NCBI RefSeq assembly: GCF_013283785.1
Contig: NZ_JABCPZ010000068.1
Span: forward strand, 1-44,513
Direction: 5' to 3'
Origin: Nonomuraea antri
GTDB lineage: Bacteria > Actinomycetota > Actinomycetes > Streptosporangiales > Streptosporangiaceae
DNA length: 44,513 nucleotides
Shown one piece after another: positions 8,304 to 16,824 of the stretch (the stretch's first letter is position 1; every line of letters starts with the position of its first letter). The notes beneath the pieces are model-generated. The model saw only the letters and a list, made by a program, of their open reading frames with translations, ran no database searches and was not told the DNA's origin. Position numbers and translations under genes: made by a program.

Positions 8304-9809
8304 ATGCTCGGCAACAGCCTGCTCAGCAACGACGACTGGTGGCGCGACGCCGTCGTGTACCAGGTGTATCCCCGCAGCTTCGCCGACGCCGACGGCGACG
8401 GGACCGGCGACCTGGCGGGCGTCCGAAGCCGGCTCGGCTACCTGCGCGACCTGGGCGTGGACGCGATCTGGCTGAGCCCGTTCTACCCCTCGCCGATGGC
8501 CGACGGCGGCTACGACGTCTCCGACTACCGCGACGTGGACCCGATGTTCGGCACGCTCGCCGACTTCGACGCGCTGGTCGCCGACGCGCACGCGCTGGAC
8601 ATCCGGGTGATCGTGGACCTGGTGCCGAACCACTCCTCAGACCGGCACCCCTGGTTCCAGGCCGGGCTGCGCGACCGCTACATCTTCCGCGACGAGCCCA
8701 ACGACTGGGAGTCCATCTTCGGCGGCCCGGCCTGGACCCAGGTCGAGGACGGCCAGTGGTACCTGCACCTGTTCGCGCCCGAGCAGCCCGACCTCAACTG
8801 GGACCACCCCGAGGTGCGCGCCGCCTTCCGCGACATCCTGCGCTTCTGGCTCGACCGGGGCGTCGACGGCTTCCGCGTGGACGTCGCGCACGGCATGGTC
8901 AAGGCCGCCGGCCTGCCCGACGTGGGGCCCAAGGAGGGCCGCCAGGCCGAGCTGCTGGGCGACGAGGTGCTGCCGTACTTCGACCAGGACGGCGTGCACG
9001 ACATCTACCGCGAGTGGCGGCCGATCCTCGACTCCTACCCCGGCGGGCGGATGGCGGTGGCCGAGGCGTGGGTGTCCTCCCCCGAGCGGCTGGCCCGCTA
9101 CATCAGCCCGGACGAGCTGCACCAGGCGTTCAACTTCGACTTCATGCTCGCCGACTTCCACGCCAAGTCCTTCCGCACCGTCATCGAGAAGGCGCTGAAG
9201 GAGTCCGAGCTGGTCGGCGCGCCGACCACGTGGGTGCTGTCCAACCACGACAAGCCGCGCCACGTCACCAGGCACGGCGGTCCGGCCCGCGCCCGCGCCG
9301 CCACGCTGCTCATGCTGGCCCTGCCCGGCTCGGCCTACCTCTACAACGGCGAGGAGCTGGGCCTGCCCGAGGTGCTCGACCTGCCGGACGAGCTGCGCCA
9401 GGACCCGGCGTTCAAGCGGACCGGCGAGAGCCGCGACGGCTGCCGGGTGCCGATCCCGTGGACCAGCTCCCCCGGCCTCGGCTGGCGCGACCCGTGGCTG
9501 CCGATCCCCGAGTCGTGGGCGACGCTGTCGGCCGAGGCGCAGGAGGACGACCCCGCCTCCACGCTGAACCTGTACCGGGCCGCGCTCAGGCTGCGCAAGG
9601 CCCACCCGGCCCTCGGCGGAGGCACGCTGACCTGGCTCGACGCCCCCAAGGACGTGCTGGTCATCGGGCGCGACCCCGGCCTGGTCGTGGTGCTCAACAC
9701 CGGCGACGAGCCGGTCCGCGTCCCCGGCGAGGTGCTGCTGGCCAGCGGCCCGCTGACCGCGGACGGAGCCATCCCGCCGGACACCGCCGCCTGGCTCCAG
9801 CAGGACTGA
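8304..9809 (+). CDS. GH13 alpha-glucosidase (oligo-1,6-glucosidase-like)
   Basis: A 501-residue cytoplasmic glucosidase. The barrel starts at WWRDAVVYQVYPRSF, a hallmark of the oligo-1,6-glucosidase/alpha-glucosidase branch, and the calcium-type loop DADGDGTGDL follows. Nucleophile D193 (GFRVDVAHG), acid/base E254 (AVAEAWV) and D316 (SNHDKPR) are all present. A short C-terminal beta domain ends the protein. The ATG at 8304 is chosen because GGAAGGA sits eight bases upstream; an upstream in-frame start at 8277 lacks a site. It is divergent from malEFG and probably coregulated, cleaving glucose from imported malto-oligosaccharides. It resembles actinobacterial GH13 subfamily 30 enzymes; this is from general recall. 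Confidence 0.92.
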   Translation: MLGNSLLSNDDWWRDAVVYQVYPRSFADADGDGTGDLAGVRSRLGYLRDLGVDAIWLSPFYPSPMADGGYDVSDYRDVDPMFGTLADFDALVADAHALDIRVIVDLVPNHSSDRHPWFQAGLRDRYIFRDEPNDWESIFGGPAWTQVEDGQWYLHLFAPEQPDLNWDHPEVRAAFRDILRFWLDRGVDGFRVDVAHGMVKAAGLPDVGPKEGRQAELLGDEVLPYFDQDGVHDIYREWRPILDSYPGGRMAVAEAWVSSPERLARYISPDELHQAFNFDFMLADFHAKSFRTVIEKALKESELVGAPTTWVLSNHDKPRHVTRHGGPARARAATLLMLALPGSAYLYNGEELGLPEVLDLPDELRQDPAFKRTGESRDGCRVPIPWTSSPGLGWRDPWLPIPESWATLSAEAQEDDPASTLNLYRAALRLRKAHPALGGGTLTWLDAPKDVLVIGRDPGLVVVLNTGDEPVRVPGEVLLASGPLTADGAIPPDTAAWLQQD

Positions 9810-9874
9810 CAGGTTGGCCGAAACTTTCCCCTCACTGGGCAAATCGCTGCAATCACCGTTTGTAACCTCAGTAA

Positions 9875-11212
9875 GTGTCACCCCTGGCTAAGTCCCTCCG
9901 CGGACGCGTCACCCTCATCGCGACGGTCGTCGCGGCCCTCGTGCTGATCCCGGTCGGCGTCGCGGGGGTGGCCGTGGCCAGGTCGGTGGTGACGGCGTCG
10001 GTGTTCAGGGAGACCAGGGAGACCGCCGAGCGCGTGGCCGCCGAGCTGCGCGACGGGCTGCTGCCGCTGGGCGCCTCCATCCCGGTGCCCAACCCGTCGG
10101 TCGACCTCATCCAGGTGGTGAGCGCCGACGGCCAGGTGCTGTCCAGCAGCGACGCGGCCAGGAACCTGCCGGTGCTCGGCGACGTGCGGCCCACGCCCGA
10201 GCGGCGGCTGGTCGACGACGTGAACTGCCTGCCGACCGAATGCCTGCACCTGACCGCGGTCCTGTCCGCCACGGACGCCGGCGCGCCCGTCGTGTACGCC
10301 GGCCGCAGCAGCCCGAGCGTGCTGTCCACCCGCATGCTCGAGGTGATCGTCTTCTCCCAGGTGGCGGCGCTCATCGGGCTGGCCTCCTGGGCCACCTGGC
10401 TGGTCACCGGGCGGGCGCTGCGCCCGGTCGCGGCCATGCGGGCCGAGCTGGACGAGGTCAACGCCAGCGACCTCAGCCGCCGGGTCACCCAGCCGCACGG
10501 CGAGGACGAGGTCGCGCTGCTGGCCCGCTCGATCAACGGCACCCTGGCCAGGCTGGAACGCTCGGCCGAGCAGCAGCGCCAGTTCGCCTCCGACGCCTCG
10601 CACGAGCTGCGCACCCCCATCGCCGGGCTGCGCGCGCAGCTGGAGAGCGCGCAGCTCTACCCGGACGACACCGACGTCCAGGCCCTGGTGGAGAGCGCGC
10701 TGCGCGACACCGACCGGCTGGAGGCGATCATCACCGACCTGCTGCTGCTGGCCAGGATCGGCTCCCGGGTGGACATGGCCAGGGAACGCGTGGACCTGGC
10801 CGACCTGGTGCACCAGGAGCTGGCCGTGCGCCACGACAAGATCCCGGTGCGCGCGGCGCTGGCCGACGGCGTCGCCGTCGAGGGCGTGCGGCTGCAACTG
10901 GCCAGGGTGCTGACGAACCTGCTCGACAACGCCGAACGGCACGCCGAGACCCGGGTGGACGTCCTGGTGTACCGGGAGGACGACATGGCCGTGCTGGCCG
11001 TGGAGAACGACGGCGTGGAGATCGCCGAGGCGGACCGGGCCCGCATCTTCGAGCGCTTCACCCGCCTGGACGCCGCCCGCAGCCGCGACGCCGGCGGCAC
11101 CGGGCTGGGCCTGGCCATCGCCAGGGACGTGGCGATGGCGCACCGCGGCCAGATCCGCGTGGAGGACCGGCCGGGCGGCGCCCGGTTCGTGCTGCGCCTG
11201 CCCGCGGTGTGA
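9875..11212 (+). CDS. Orphan sensor histidine kinase (HAMP-HisKA-HATPase)
   Basis: A 445-residue membrane kinase: TM1 at about 12-36, an extracytoplasmic sensor of about 115 residues with a close cysteine pair (C118, C123 in NCLPTEC), TM2 at about 155-178, a HAMP linker, the phospho-acceptor H243 (SDASHELRTPIAGL), N box (LTNLLDNAERHA), and G boxes (GGTGLGLAIARD). No response regulator gene lies on either side: upstream is a glucosidase, downstream a convergent membrane protein. It starts with GTG at 9875 with no clear Shine-Dalgarno, so a leaderless mRNA or a later start is possible. Its stimulus is unknown. Confidence 0.9.
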   Translation: MSPLAKSLRGRVTLIATVVAALVLIPVGVAGVAVARSVVTASVFRETRETAERVAAELRDGLLPLGASIPVPNPSVDLIQVVSADGQVLSSSDAARNLPVLGDVRPTPERRLVDDVNCLPTECLHLTAVLSATDAGAPVVYAGRSSPSVLSTRMLEVIVFSQVAALIGLASWATWLVTGRALRPVAAMRAELDEVNASDLSRRVTQPHGEDEVALLARSINGTLARLERSAEQQRQFASDASHELRTPIAGLRAQLESAQLYPDDTDVQALVESALRDTDRLEAIITDLLLLARIGSRVDMARERVDLADLVHQELAVRHDKIPVRAALADGVAVEGVRLQLARVLTNLLDNAERHAETRVDVLVYREDDMAVLAVENDGVEIAEADRARIFERFTRLDAARSRDAGGTGLGLAIARDVAMAHRGQIRVEDRPGGARFVLRLPAV

Positions 11213-11216
11213 GCGG

Positions 11217-13091
11217 CTACTTGAGCACGCGGGTGCGCTGGTCCTTGCCCGGGTAGACGATGACCAGGAACTCCTGCCCGGCGCCCTCGCCGGACCTGGG
11301 CCGCTCGGCGCCGCGCATGTGCACCCGGACCCGGTAGTGTCCCGGGCCCGCCGGCGTCAGGACGGGCATGCGCTCGATGCCGTCGGTGAAGACGAGCCAG
11401 CCGCGTTTGCTGTGGTAGCCGACCTCGACGACACGTTCCCACCCCTTGAGCTCCACCGGCGGCCGGGTGCGGTAGGACTCGGCGGTGACGCAGACGTGCA
11501 TGGCCTCGTCGGCGGTGAGCACGGCCAGGTTGTCGGGGGCCGAGCCGACCAGGCCGTTGGTGTAGGCGTGCTCCATGGCGGGGAACCGGTCGCCGTCGGG
11601 CCCCTCGTCGCCCTCGTAGACCTCCAGCACGCCCGCTTCCGACCACAGGGTGCCGCGCCCGGCCGTGACCGTGAAGATGCGCGGGCGATGCCTGGGCAGG
11701 GCCGCGCAGCGCCGCTTCGCGGCGGCGATGAAGCGCTCGTTCTCCTGCCGCTGCCGTTCCTCCTCCTCGGCCTCGCGCCGCTCGACGTCGCCGCACAGCA
11801 CGGGCAGGAGCTCGGCCAGCCCCCAGTGGCGCTCGTCGGCGCCCGCCGGGGCGTCCTGGCCGCGCATCCGCTGCTCGCACAGGCGGCGGCCGATCGTCAC
11901 CAGGTTCTGGTCGGGGGTGTGGGCGTACCGCTCGGCCAGGCCGCTGCCGTAGCTGCGGCGCACCTCGCAGACGAAGGCGCTCTCGCGCTCGGCGTCGGTG
12001 GTCCGCCCCGGCTCGCACGTCTCGGCCGTCTCCAGGGTGATCTCCCCGCGGACGCCGCCGGCCTCGAGCAGCCCGGCCAGCAGCGTCACGACGGCCAGCG
12101 CCGCCACCGCGCGCGAGATCGCGCCCCGGTGGACCGGGCCGGGACGGCGCACGCGGACCGCGAAGACGATCAGCGCGGCGGTCAGCAGTTCATAGCCGCG
12201 CCAGACGGCGGAGGGGCCGTCAAGGAACCCGGCCCACTGCGTCTCGCATCCGGGGGCGAGTGCGACGTCCATCCCGGCCAGGCCGAGGGCGAACACGGCG
12301 TCGGCCGCCACGTGGCCGGCGGCCACCCAGCCCAGCGCCCGGCCCCACCGCACGTACCCCTTGCGGGCCAGCAGCGCCCAGCCCGCGAACGCGACCGCGG
12401 CGACCACCAGCCCGGGGACCTGTTGCAGCACGAACACGACGTAGAGCAGGTCGAAGTACAGCCACAGGCCCGCGCAGACGCCGGGATTCTGGATGACCGA
12501 CGTCGAGTACTCGGAGGTGCCGAACCAGATCGTCGCGGCCGAAAAGGCGATCATGACCAGCGCGAGACCCCAGGCGACCAGCGAAGGGCCCCAGCGCACC
12601 GGCAGCGGTGCCGGACGCCGCCGCGGCGGGCGCAGGCGCACCAGGAGCAGCACGGCCGACAGCGTGAACGCGGCGCTGTACCACAGCGGCGAGATCCCCG
12701 GCAGGACCAGCGGGGCGGGGTCGAGACCCATCCGCTCGGCCAGGACGGCCCGCGAGGCCTCGCTCGGCAGCAGCGCGGCGAGCCGGGCCGGCAGGTGGTC
12801 GCCGCCGGGCCGGGACGTCAGCGAGGCCAAGACCCCCGCCGCCGCGACGGCCAGCAGCACCCCCGCCACCACCCGGACGACCACCCGCCTGCGCCGCAGG
12901 ACGACGGCGAGCAGCACCAGCGGCACCAGCGCGCCCGCGCCCACGGCCAGGTCGAGCGGGCGGAGCGGGCCGCCGGTCTCCGGCAGGACCCCGGACCACC
13001 ACGGCCGCCCCAGCACGACGTCGGCGACCGTGGGCGCGGCGGCCAGCACGACCGCCAGAACCAGCCGCGCGGCCTCGAAACGCTTCAGCAC
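11217..13091 (-). CDS. Unknown multi-pass membrane protein with C-terminal extracytoplasmic domain
   Basis: I do not recognise this 624-residue protein. Residues 1-345 contain about ten hydrophobic segments (for example LVLAVVLAAAPTVADVVL and LYVVFVLQQVPGLVVAAVAF) separated by short Arg-rich loops. After residue 345 comes a soluble part of about 280 residues with several cysteines, a segment AERYAHTPDQNLVTIGRRLC that recalls secreted DUF732-like domains, and a charged heptad-like helix (VERREAEEEERQRQENERF), then a beta-rich end. The GTG at 13091 gives the longest frame; only a weak GGAAA site precedes it. It converges on the orphan kinase with a 4-bp gap. No function is proposed. Confidence 0.7.
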   Translation of the reverse strand: MLKRFEAARLVLAVVLAAAPTVADVVLGRPWWSGVLPETGGPLRPLDLAVGAGALVPLVLLAVVLRRRRVVVRVVAGVLLAVAAAGVLASLTSRPGGDHLPARLAALLPSEASRAVLAERMGLDPAPLVLPGISPLWYSAAFTLSAVLLLVRLRPPRRRPAPLPVRWGPSLVAWGLALVMIAFSAATIWFGTSEYSTSVIQNPGVCAGLWLYFDLLYVVFVLQQVPGLVVAAVAFAGWALLARKGYVRWGRALGWVAAGHVAADAVFALGLAGMDVALAPGCETQWAGFLDGPSAVWRGYELLTAALIVFAVRVRRPGPVHRGAISRAVAALAVVTLLAGLLEAGGVRGEITLETAETCEPGRTTDAERESAFVCEVRRSYGSGLAERYAHTPDQNLVTIGRRLCEQRMRGQDAPAGADERHWGLAELLPVLCGDVERREAEEEERQRQENERFIAAAKRRCAALPRHRPRIFTVTAGRGTLWSEAGVLEVYEGDEGPDGDRFPAMEHAYTNGLVGSAPDNLAVLTADEAMHVCVTAESYRTRPPVELKGWERVVEVGYHSKRGWLVFTDGIERMPVLTPAGPGHYRVRVHMRGAERPRSGEGAGQEFLVIVYPGKDQRTRVLK

Positions 13092-13168
13092 CGGCGATTT
13101 CCGATCAAGGGAGGAAAGGGCGTGCCATCCTTACCGGAACCACCACACCCTGTCCATCCCCCCAGTGG

Positions 13169-14494
13169 CTACACGGAGGCCATCTCCCGTTTCTCGTCGG
13201 GCTCCTCGTCGGGTTCCTCGTCGAGCAGCGTGGCCTCGTCGAACGGCGCCCGCCCGGCCAGCACCAGCTCGGCCCGCTCCCGGTCGAACTCGCCGGTCCA
13301 GATGCCCACCAGCACGGTCGCCACCGCGTTGCCGGCGAAGTTCGTCAGCGCCCTGGCCTCGGACATGAACCGGTCGATGCCGACGATGAGCCCGACGCCG
13401 TCCACCAGCTCGGGCCGGTGCGACTGCAGCCCGCCGGCCAGCGTGGCCAGCCCTGCGCCGGTCACCCCGGCCGCGCCCTTGGAGGCGACCATCATGAACA
13501 GCAGCAGCGACACCTGCTCGCCGAAGCCGAGCGGCGCGCCGGTGGCCGAGGCGATGAACAGCGTGGCCATGGTCAGGTAGATCATCGTGCCGTCGAGGTT
13601 GAAGGAGTAGCCGGTCGGCACCGTGATGCCGGTGACGGCCCGGCTGACGCCCAGGTGCTCCATCTTGGCGATGAGCCGGGGCAGCGCAGACTCCGACGAC
13701 GAGGTCGACAGGATGAGCAGGAACTCCCGTCCCAGGTAACGCAGCAGCGACCACAGGTTGATCCTGGCCACCAGCCACAGCAGCGCGCCCAGCACCACGC
13801 CCACGAACAGCAGGCAGGTGAGGTAGAAGGCGACCATGATGATGGCCAGGCTCTTGAGGGCGTCGATGCCGGTCGCGCCGACCACGGCGGCGATCGCGCC
13901 GAACGCGCCCACCGGCGCGGCCCACATGACCATGGCCAGGATGCGGAACACCAGCCGCTGAACGTGCTCGATCCCGCGCAGGATCGGCGTGCCCTTGGCG
14001 CCCATGGCCTGCAGCGCGAACCCGGCCAGCAACGCCACCAGCAGCGTCTGCAGCACCGAGCCCTCGGTGAAGGCCGACACGAGCGTGGTGGGGATGACGC
14101 CGAGCAGGAACTCGACGGTGGACGCCTCGCCGCCCTTGGCCGCCTCGGCCTCGGCGGCCTGCCTGGCGGCGTCGGTGAGCTGCAGCCCGGCGCCCGGGTC
14201 GATGACGTTGCCCACCGCCAGTCCGATGAGCAGCGCGACGACGGTCATGACCATGAAGTAGCCGAGCGCGAGACCGCCGACCTTGCCGACCTTGGCGGCC
14301 TGCCGTACCGAGCCGACGCCCAGCACGATGGTGCAGAAGATGATCGGGCTGATCATCATCTTGATGAGCGCGACGAATCCGGTTCCGAGGGGTTTGAGTT
14401 CCTTGCCGACGTCCGGCCAGATGAATCCGACCGCGATGCCGAGGACGACCGCCACGATGACGGCCAGGTACAGATAGCGAGTGCGATCACGCAT
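13169..14494 (-). CDS. dctA: C4-dicarboxylate/cation symporter DctA
   Basis: A 441-residue DAACS-family (SLC1-type) symporter with eight transmembrane helices and two re-entrant loops. The serine-rich hairpin motif is visible as ILSTSSSESALPRL, and the cation-site motif as GYSFNLDGTMIY. These match DctA-type succinate/fumarate/malate carriers more than glutamate carriers, and the divergent CitA/DcuS-type two-component system supports a dicarboxylate. The ATG at 14494 is preceded by GGAGT about eight bases upstream. The C-terminus is an acidic tail with EEPDEEPDEK repeats, likely cytosolic. It probably depends on the 14579-16752 two-component system for induction. Confidence 0.92.
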   Translation of the reverse strand: MRDRTRYLYLAVIVAVVLGIAVGFIWPDVGKELKPLGTGFVALIKMMISPIIFCTIVLGVGSVRQAAKVGKVGGLALGYFMVMTVVALLIGLAVGNVIDPGAGLQLTDAARQAAEAEAAKGGEASTVEFLLGVIPTTLVSAFTEGSVLQTLLVALLAGFALQAMGAKGTPILRGIEHVQRLVFRILAMVMWAAPVGAFGAIAAVVGATGIDALKSLAIIMVAFYLTCLLFVGVVLGALLWLVARINLWSLLRYLGREFLLILSTSSSESALPRLIAKMEHLGVSRAVTGITVPTGYSFNLDGTMIYLTMATLFIASATGAPLGFGEQVSLLLFMMVASKGAAGVTGAGLATLAGGLQSHRPELVDGVGLIVGIDRFMSEARALTNFAGNAVATVLVGIWTGEFDRERAELVLAGRAPFDEATLLDEEPDEEPDEKREMASV

Positions 14495-14510
14495 GGGGGG
14501 ACTCCGCTTG

Positions 14511-14560
14511 ACGAACCTGCTGTTCGTGCGACTATGCGGCGCGGGGTGACGCAGGTCACC
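14511..14560. promoter_or_regulatory. Inverted repeats in the dctA / sensor kinase divergent promoter
   Basis: The 84-bp gap between dctA and the kinase gene contains two inverted repeats: ACGAAC (14511-14516) / GTTCGT (14522-14527) with a 5-bp spacer, and GGTGAC (14545-14550) / GTCACC (14555-14560) with a 4-bp spacer. They are placed where the cognate response regulator would be expected to bind for divergent control. Function is inferred from position only. Confidence 0.4.
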
Positions 14561-14578
14561 ATTGCGTAAGTTTCGTTC

Positions 14579-16090
14579 ATGGGAGTGTTCGCGATGCGCC
14601 GCTGGAGCCTGGCCGGGCAGATGCTGGTCCTGCAGCTTCTCGTGGTGGCCGTCACGGTCGCGGGCGGCGGCGCGCTGGCCCTGGTGCAGGTGCAGGACCT
14701 GCTCACCGACGAGGCGGGGGCCACGGCGAGCGCCGTCGCGCTGAGCGTGGCCGCCGCCCCCGACGTGCAGGCCGCGCTGGAGCGGGCCGAGCCGACCCGC
14801 ACGCTGCAGCCGTACGCCGAGAAGGTCCGCCGGGCCACCGGCGTCGACTTCATCACCATCATGAAACCGGACGGCACCCGCTACACCCACCCCAACCCGG
14901 CCGAGATCGGCCGCCGGTTCCTCGGGCACACCGAGCGGGCGCTGGCCGGCGAGACGTTCACCGAGACCTACACCGGCACGCTGGGGCCGTCCGAGCGGGC
15001 GGTCACCCCGGTCGTCGACGCGCGCGGCCGGGTGCTGGCGCTGGTGAGCGCGGGCATCAGGATCGACAAGATCAGCGCCAGGCTGCAGGCGGAGCTGGCC
15101 TGGGGCGCGCTGGTCGTCGCGCTGGCGCTGGCGCTCGGGGCGGCGGGGGCGTGGCTGGTCACCGTCCGGCTGCGGCGTCAGACGCACGGGCTGGGGCCGG
15201 TCGAGCTGGGCCGCATCCACGACCACCACGACGCGGTCCTGCACGCGGTGCGCGAGGGGTTGCTGCTGATCGGCCCCGACGGCACGCTCACGCTCTGCAA
15301 CGACGCGGCCAGGCTGCTGCTCGGGCTGCCGCCCGACGCCGAGGGCCGGCACGTCTCCGCGTTCGGCCTGGCCGAGCCGCTGTCCGGGACGGAGGAGCGC
15401 GTCCTGCTGGCCGGTGACCGGGTGCTGGCCGTCAGCAGCGCGCCGAGCAGGCTCGGCACGGTGGTCACCGTCCGCGACCACACCGAGCTGCAGGCGCTGG
15501 CCGGGCAGCTCGACGCCGAACGCGGCTTCGCCGAGTCGCTGCGCTCGGCCGCGCACGAGGCGGCCAACCGGCTGCACACCGTGATCACGCTGGTTGAGCT
15601 GGGCCGCACCGAGCAGGCGGTGGCGTTCGGCACGGCCGAGCTGCGCGCCGCGCAGGAGCTGACCGACCGGGTGGTCGGCGCGGTACGCGAGCCGGTGCTC
15701 GCCGCGCTGCTGCTGGGCAAGAGCGCCGAGGCGGCCGAGCGCGGCGGCGAGCTGGTGATCAGCGACGACAGCGAGCTGGACGAGCACGGGCTCGACGCGC
15801 GCGAGCTGGTGACGATCGTCGGCAACCTGATCGACAACGCCGTCGACGCCGCCACCCGCGTCGAGGTGCGGCTGCGCACGGAGGCCGGCGGCGTGCTGAT
15901 CCAGGTGTCCGACGACGGCCCGGGCCCGGCCGACCCGGCGGCGTTCGCCAGGGGCTGGACGACCAAGGGCGACGGGCGCGGCCTCGGCCTGGCCCTGGTC
16001 GGCCAGGCCGTGCGGCGGCTGGGCGGCACGATCGAGGTGGCGGGCTCGGCGTTCACCGTCCGCCTGCCGGTGCGGGAGCGGGTGTCATGA
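14579..16090 (+). CDS. CitA/DcuS/DctS-type sensor histidine kinase
   Basis: A 503-residue kinase: TM1 at about 14-36, an extracytoplasmic PAS-like domain (residues 40-170) with the citrate/dicarboxylate signature GVDFITIMKPDGTRYTHPNP, TM2 at about 173-195, a cytoplasmic PAS domain (215-300), a dimerisation helix with AAHEAANRLHTV (phospho-acceptor likely H326; the N-x-LH pattern is typical of the CitA family), and a HATPase domain with GLGLALVGQAVRRLGG. It should sense external C4-dicarboxylate or citrate and control dctA, from which it diverges. The stop overlaps the regulator start as ATGA. No strong ribosome-binding site precedes the ATG at 14579; an in-frame ATG at 14594 is an alternative. 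Confidence 0.92.
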   Translation: MGVFAMRRWSLAGQMLVLQLLVVAVTVAGGGALALVQVQDLLTDEAGATASAVALSVAAAPDVQAALERAEPTRTLQPYAEKVRRATGVDFITIMKPDGTRYTHPNPAEIGRRFLGHTERALAGETFTETYTGTLGPSERAVTPVVDARGRVLALVSAGIRIDKISARLQAELAWGALVVALALALGAAGAWLVTVRLRRQTHGLGPVELGRIHDHHDAVLHAVREGLLLIGPDGTLTLCNDAARLLLGLPPDAEGRHVSAFGLAEPLSGTEERVLLAGDRVLAVSSAPSRLGTVVTVRDHTELQALAGQLDAERGFAESLRSAAHEAANRLHTVITLVELGRTEQAVAFGTAELRAAQELTDRVVGAVREPVLAALLLGKSAEAAERGGELVISDDSELDEHGLDARELVTIVGNLIDNAVDAATRVEVRLRTEAGGVLIQVSDDGPGPADPAAFARGWTTKGDGRGLGLALVGQAVRRLGGTIEVAGSAFTVRLPVRERVS

Positions 16091-16752
16091 TCTCGGTGCT
16101 GGTCGTGGAGGACGAGGAGATCACCGCCGAGGCGAACCGGATCTACGTCGAGCAGGCGCCCGGCTTCCAGGTGGCCGGGGTGGCCCGCAGCGGCGGCGAG
16201 GCGCTGCGCTTCCTCCGCCGCACCCCGGTCGACCTGATCCTGCTCGACCTGTACCTGCCCGACCTGCACGGGCTGGAGGTGTGCCGGGCGGCGCGGGCCG
16301 GCGGGCTGCTGTGCGACGTCATCGCCATCACCTCGGCCAGGGACCTGGCGATGGTGCGCTCGGCGGTGTCGCTGGGCGTGTCGCAGTACCTGCTCAAGCC
16401 GTTCACGCGGGCGGCGCTGATGGAGAAACTCGCCCGTTACGCCAGGTTCAAGGAGGAGTCCCGGCAGATCGTCGGGCAGAGCGACGTGGACCGGGTGCTC
16501 GGCGCCCTGAAGGGCAGCACCGAACTGCCCAAGGGCCTGTCCAGGGACACGCTCGACACGGTCGCGGCCGAGGTGCGCGGGCACCCGGAGGGCCTGCCTG
16601 CGCAGGCTGTGGGCGAGGCGATCGGAGTGTCCAGGGTGACGGCACGCCGCTACCTGGAACACCTGGTGGAGCTGGGGATGGCGATCCGCGTCCCGAGGTA
16701 CGGCGCGGTGGGCCGGCCAGAGTTGCTCTACCGGATCCCCATGGAAAGTTAA
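16087..16752 (+). CDS. CitB/DcuR-family response regulator
   Basis: A 221-residue regulator. The receiver domain (1-120) has the acidic pocket VVEDEE, phospho-acceptor D54 (LILLDLYLPD), a conserved Thr/Ser (ITSA) and K104 (YLLKPF). A linker is followed by a C-terminal winged-helix domain with SVSRVTARRYLEHL-like recognition sequence (written GVSRVTARRYLEHLVE), the hallmark of DcuR/CitB/DctR proteins. It is translationally coupled to the kinase by ATGA. Likely targets are the dctA promoter and perhaps its own. The nonulosonate locus begins 72 bp downstream. Confidence 0.92.
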   Translation: MISVLVVEDEEITAEANRIYVEQAPGFQVAGVARSGGEALRFLRRTPVDLILLDLYLPDLHGLEVCRAARAGGLLCDVIAITSARDLAMVRSAVSLGVSQYLLKPFTRAALMEKLARYARFKEESRQIVGQSDVDRVLGALKGSTELPKGLSRDTLDTVAAEVRGHPEGLPAQAVGEAIGVSRVTARRYLEHLVELGMAIRVPRYGAVGRPELLYRIPMES

Positions 16753-16764
16753 TGACGGTGACGC

Positions 16765-16783
16765 TGGCCGTTCAATCCGGCCA
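16765..16783. promoter_or_regulatory. Inverted repeat upstream of the nonulosonate operon
   Basis: TGGCCG (16765-16770) and CGGCCA (16778-16783) form 6-bp arms around TTCAATC. It lies 12 bases past the response regulator stop and about 40 bases before the TTG start of the fusion gene. It may be a weak terminator or an operator. A second small repeat, GTGCA/TGCAC, follows at 16796-16812. Confidence 0.3.
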
Positions 16784-16824
16784 TCTAGCTTCTGGGTGCA
16801 AACCGTATGCACTGAGGAGTCACG

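Noticed and set aside
9875..13091. Kinase and membrane protein as a two-component pair
   Set aside because: The membrane protein has no receiver or DNA-binding domain, and the genes are convergent.
11319..13580. A 753-codon plus-strand frame
   Set aside because: It is antisense to the unknown membrane protein and dctA and has the low-complexity Arg/Gln/Gly composition of high-GC shadow frames.
13169..15787. An 872-codon minus-strand frame extending dctA upstream
   Set aside because: The extension is antisense to the sensor kinase and has no symporter similarity; the ATG at 14494 has a ribosome-binding site.
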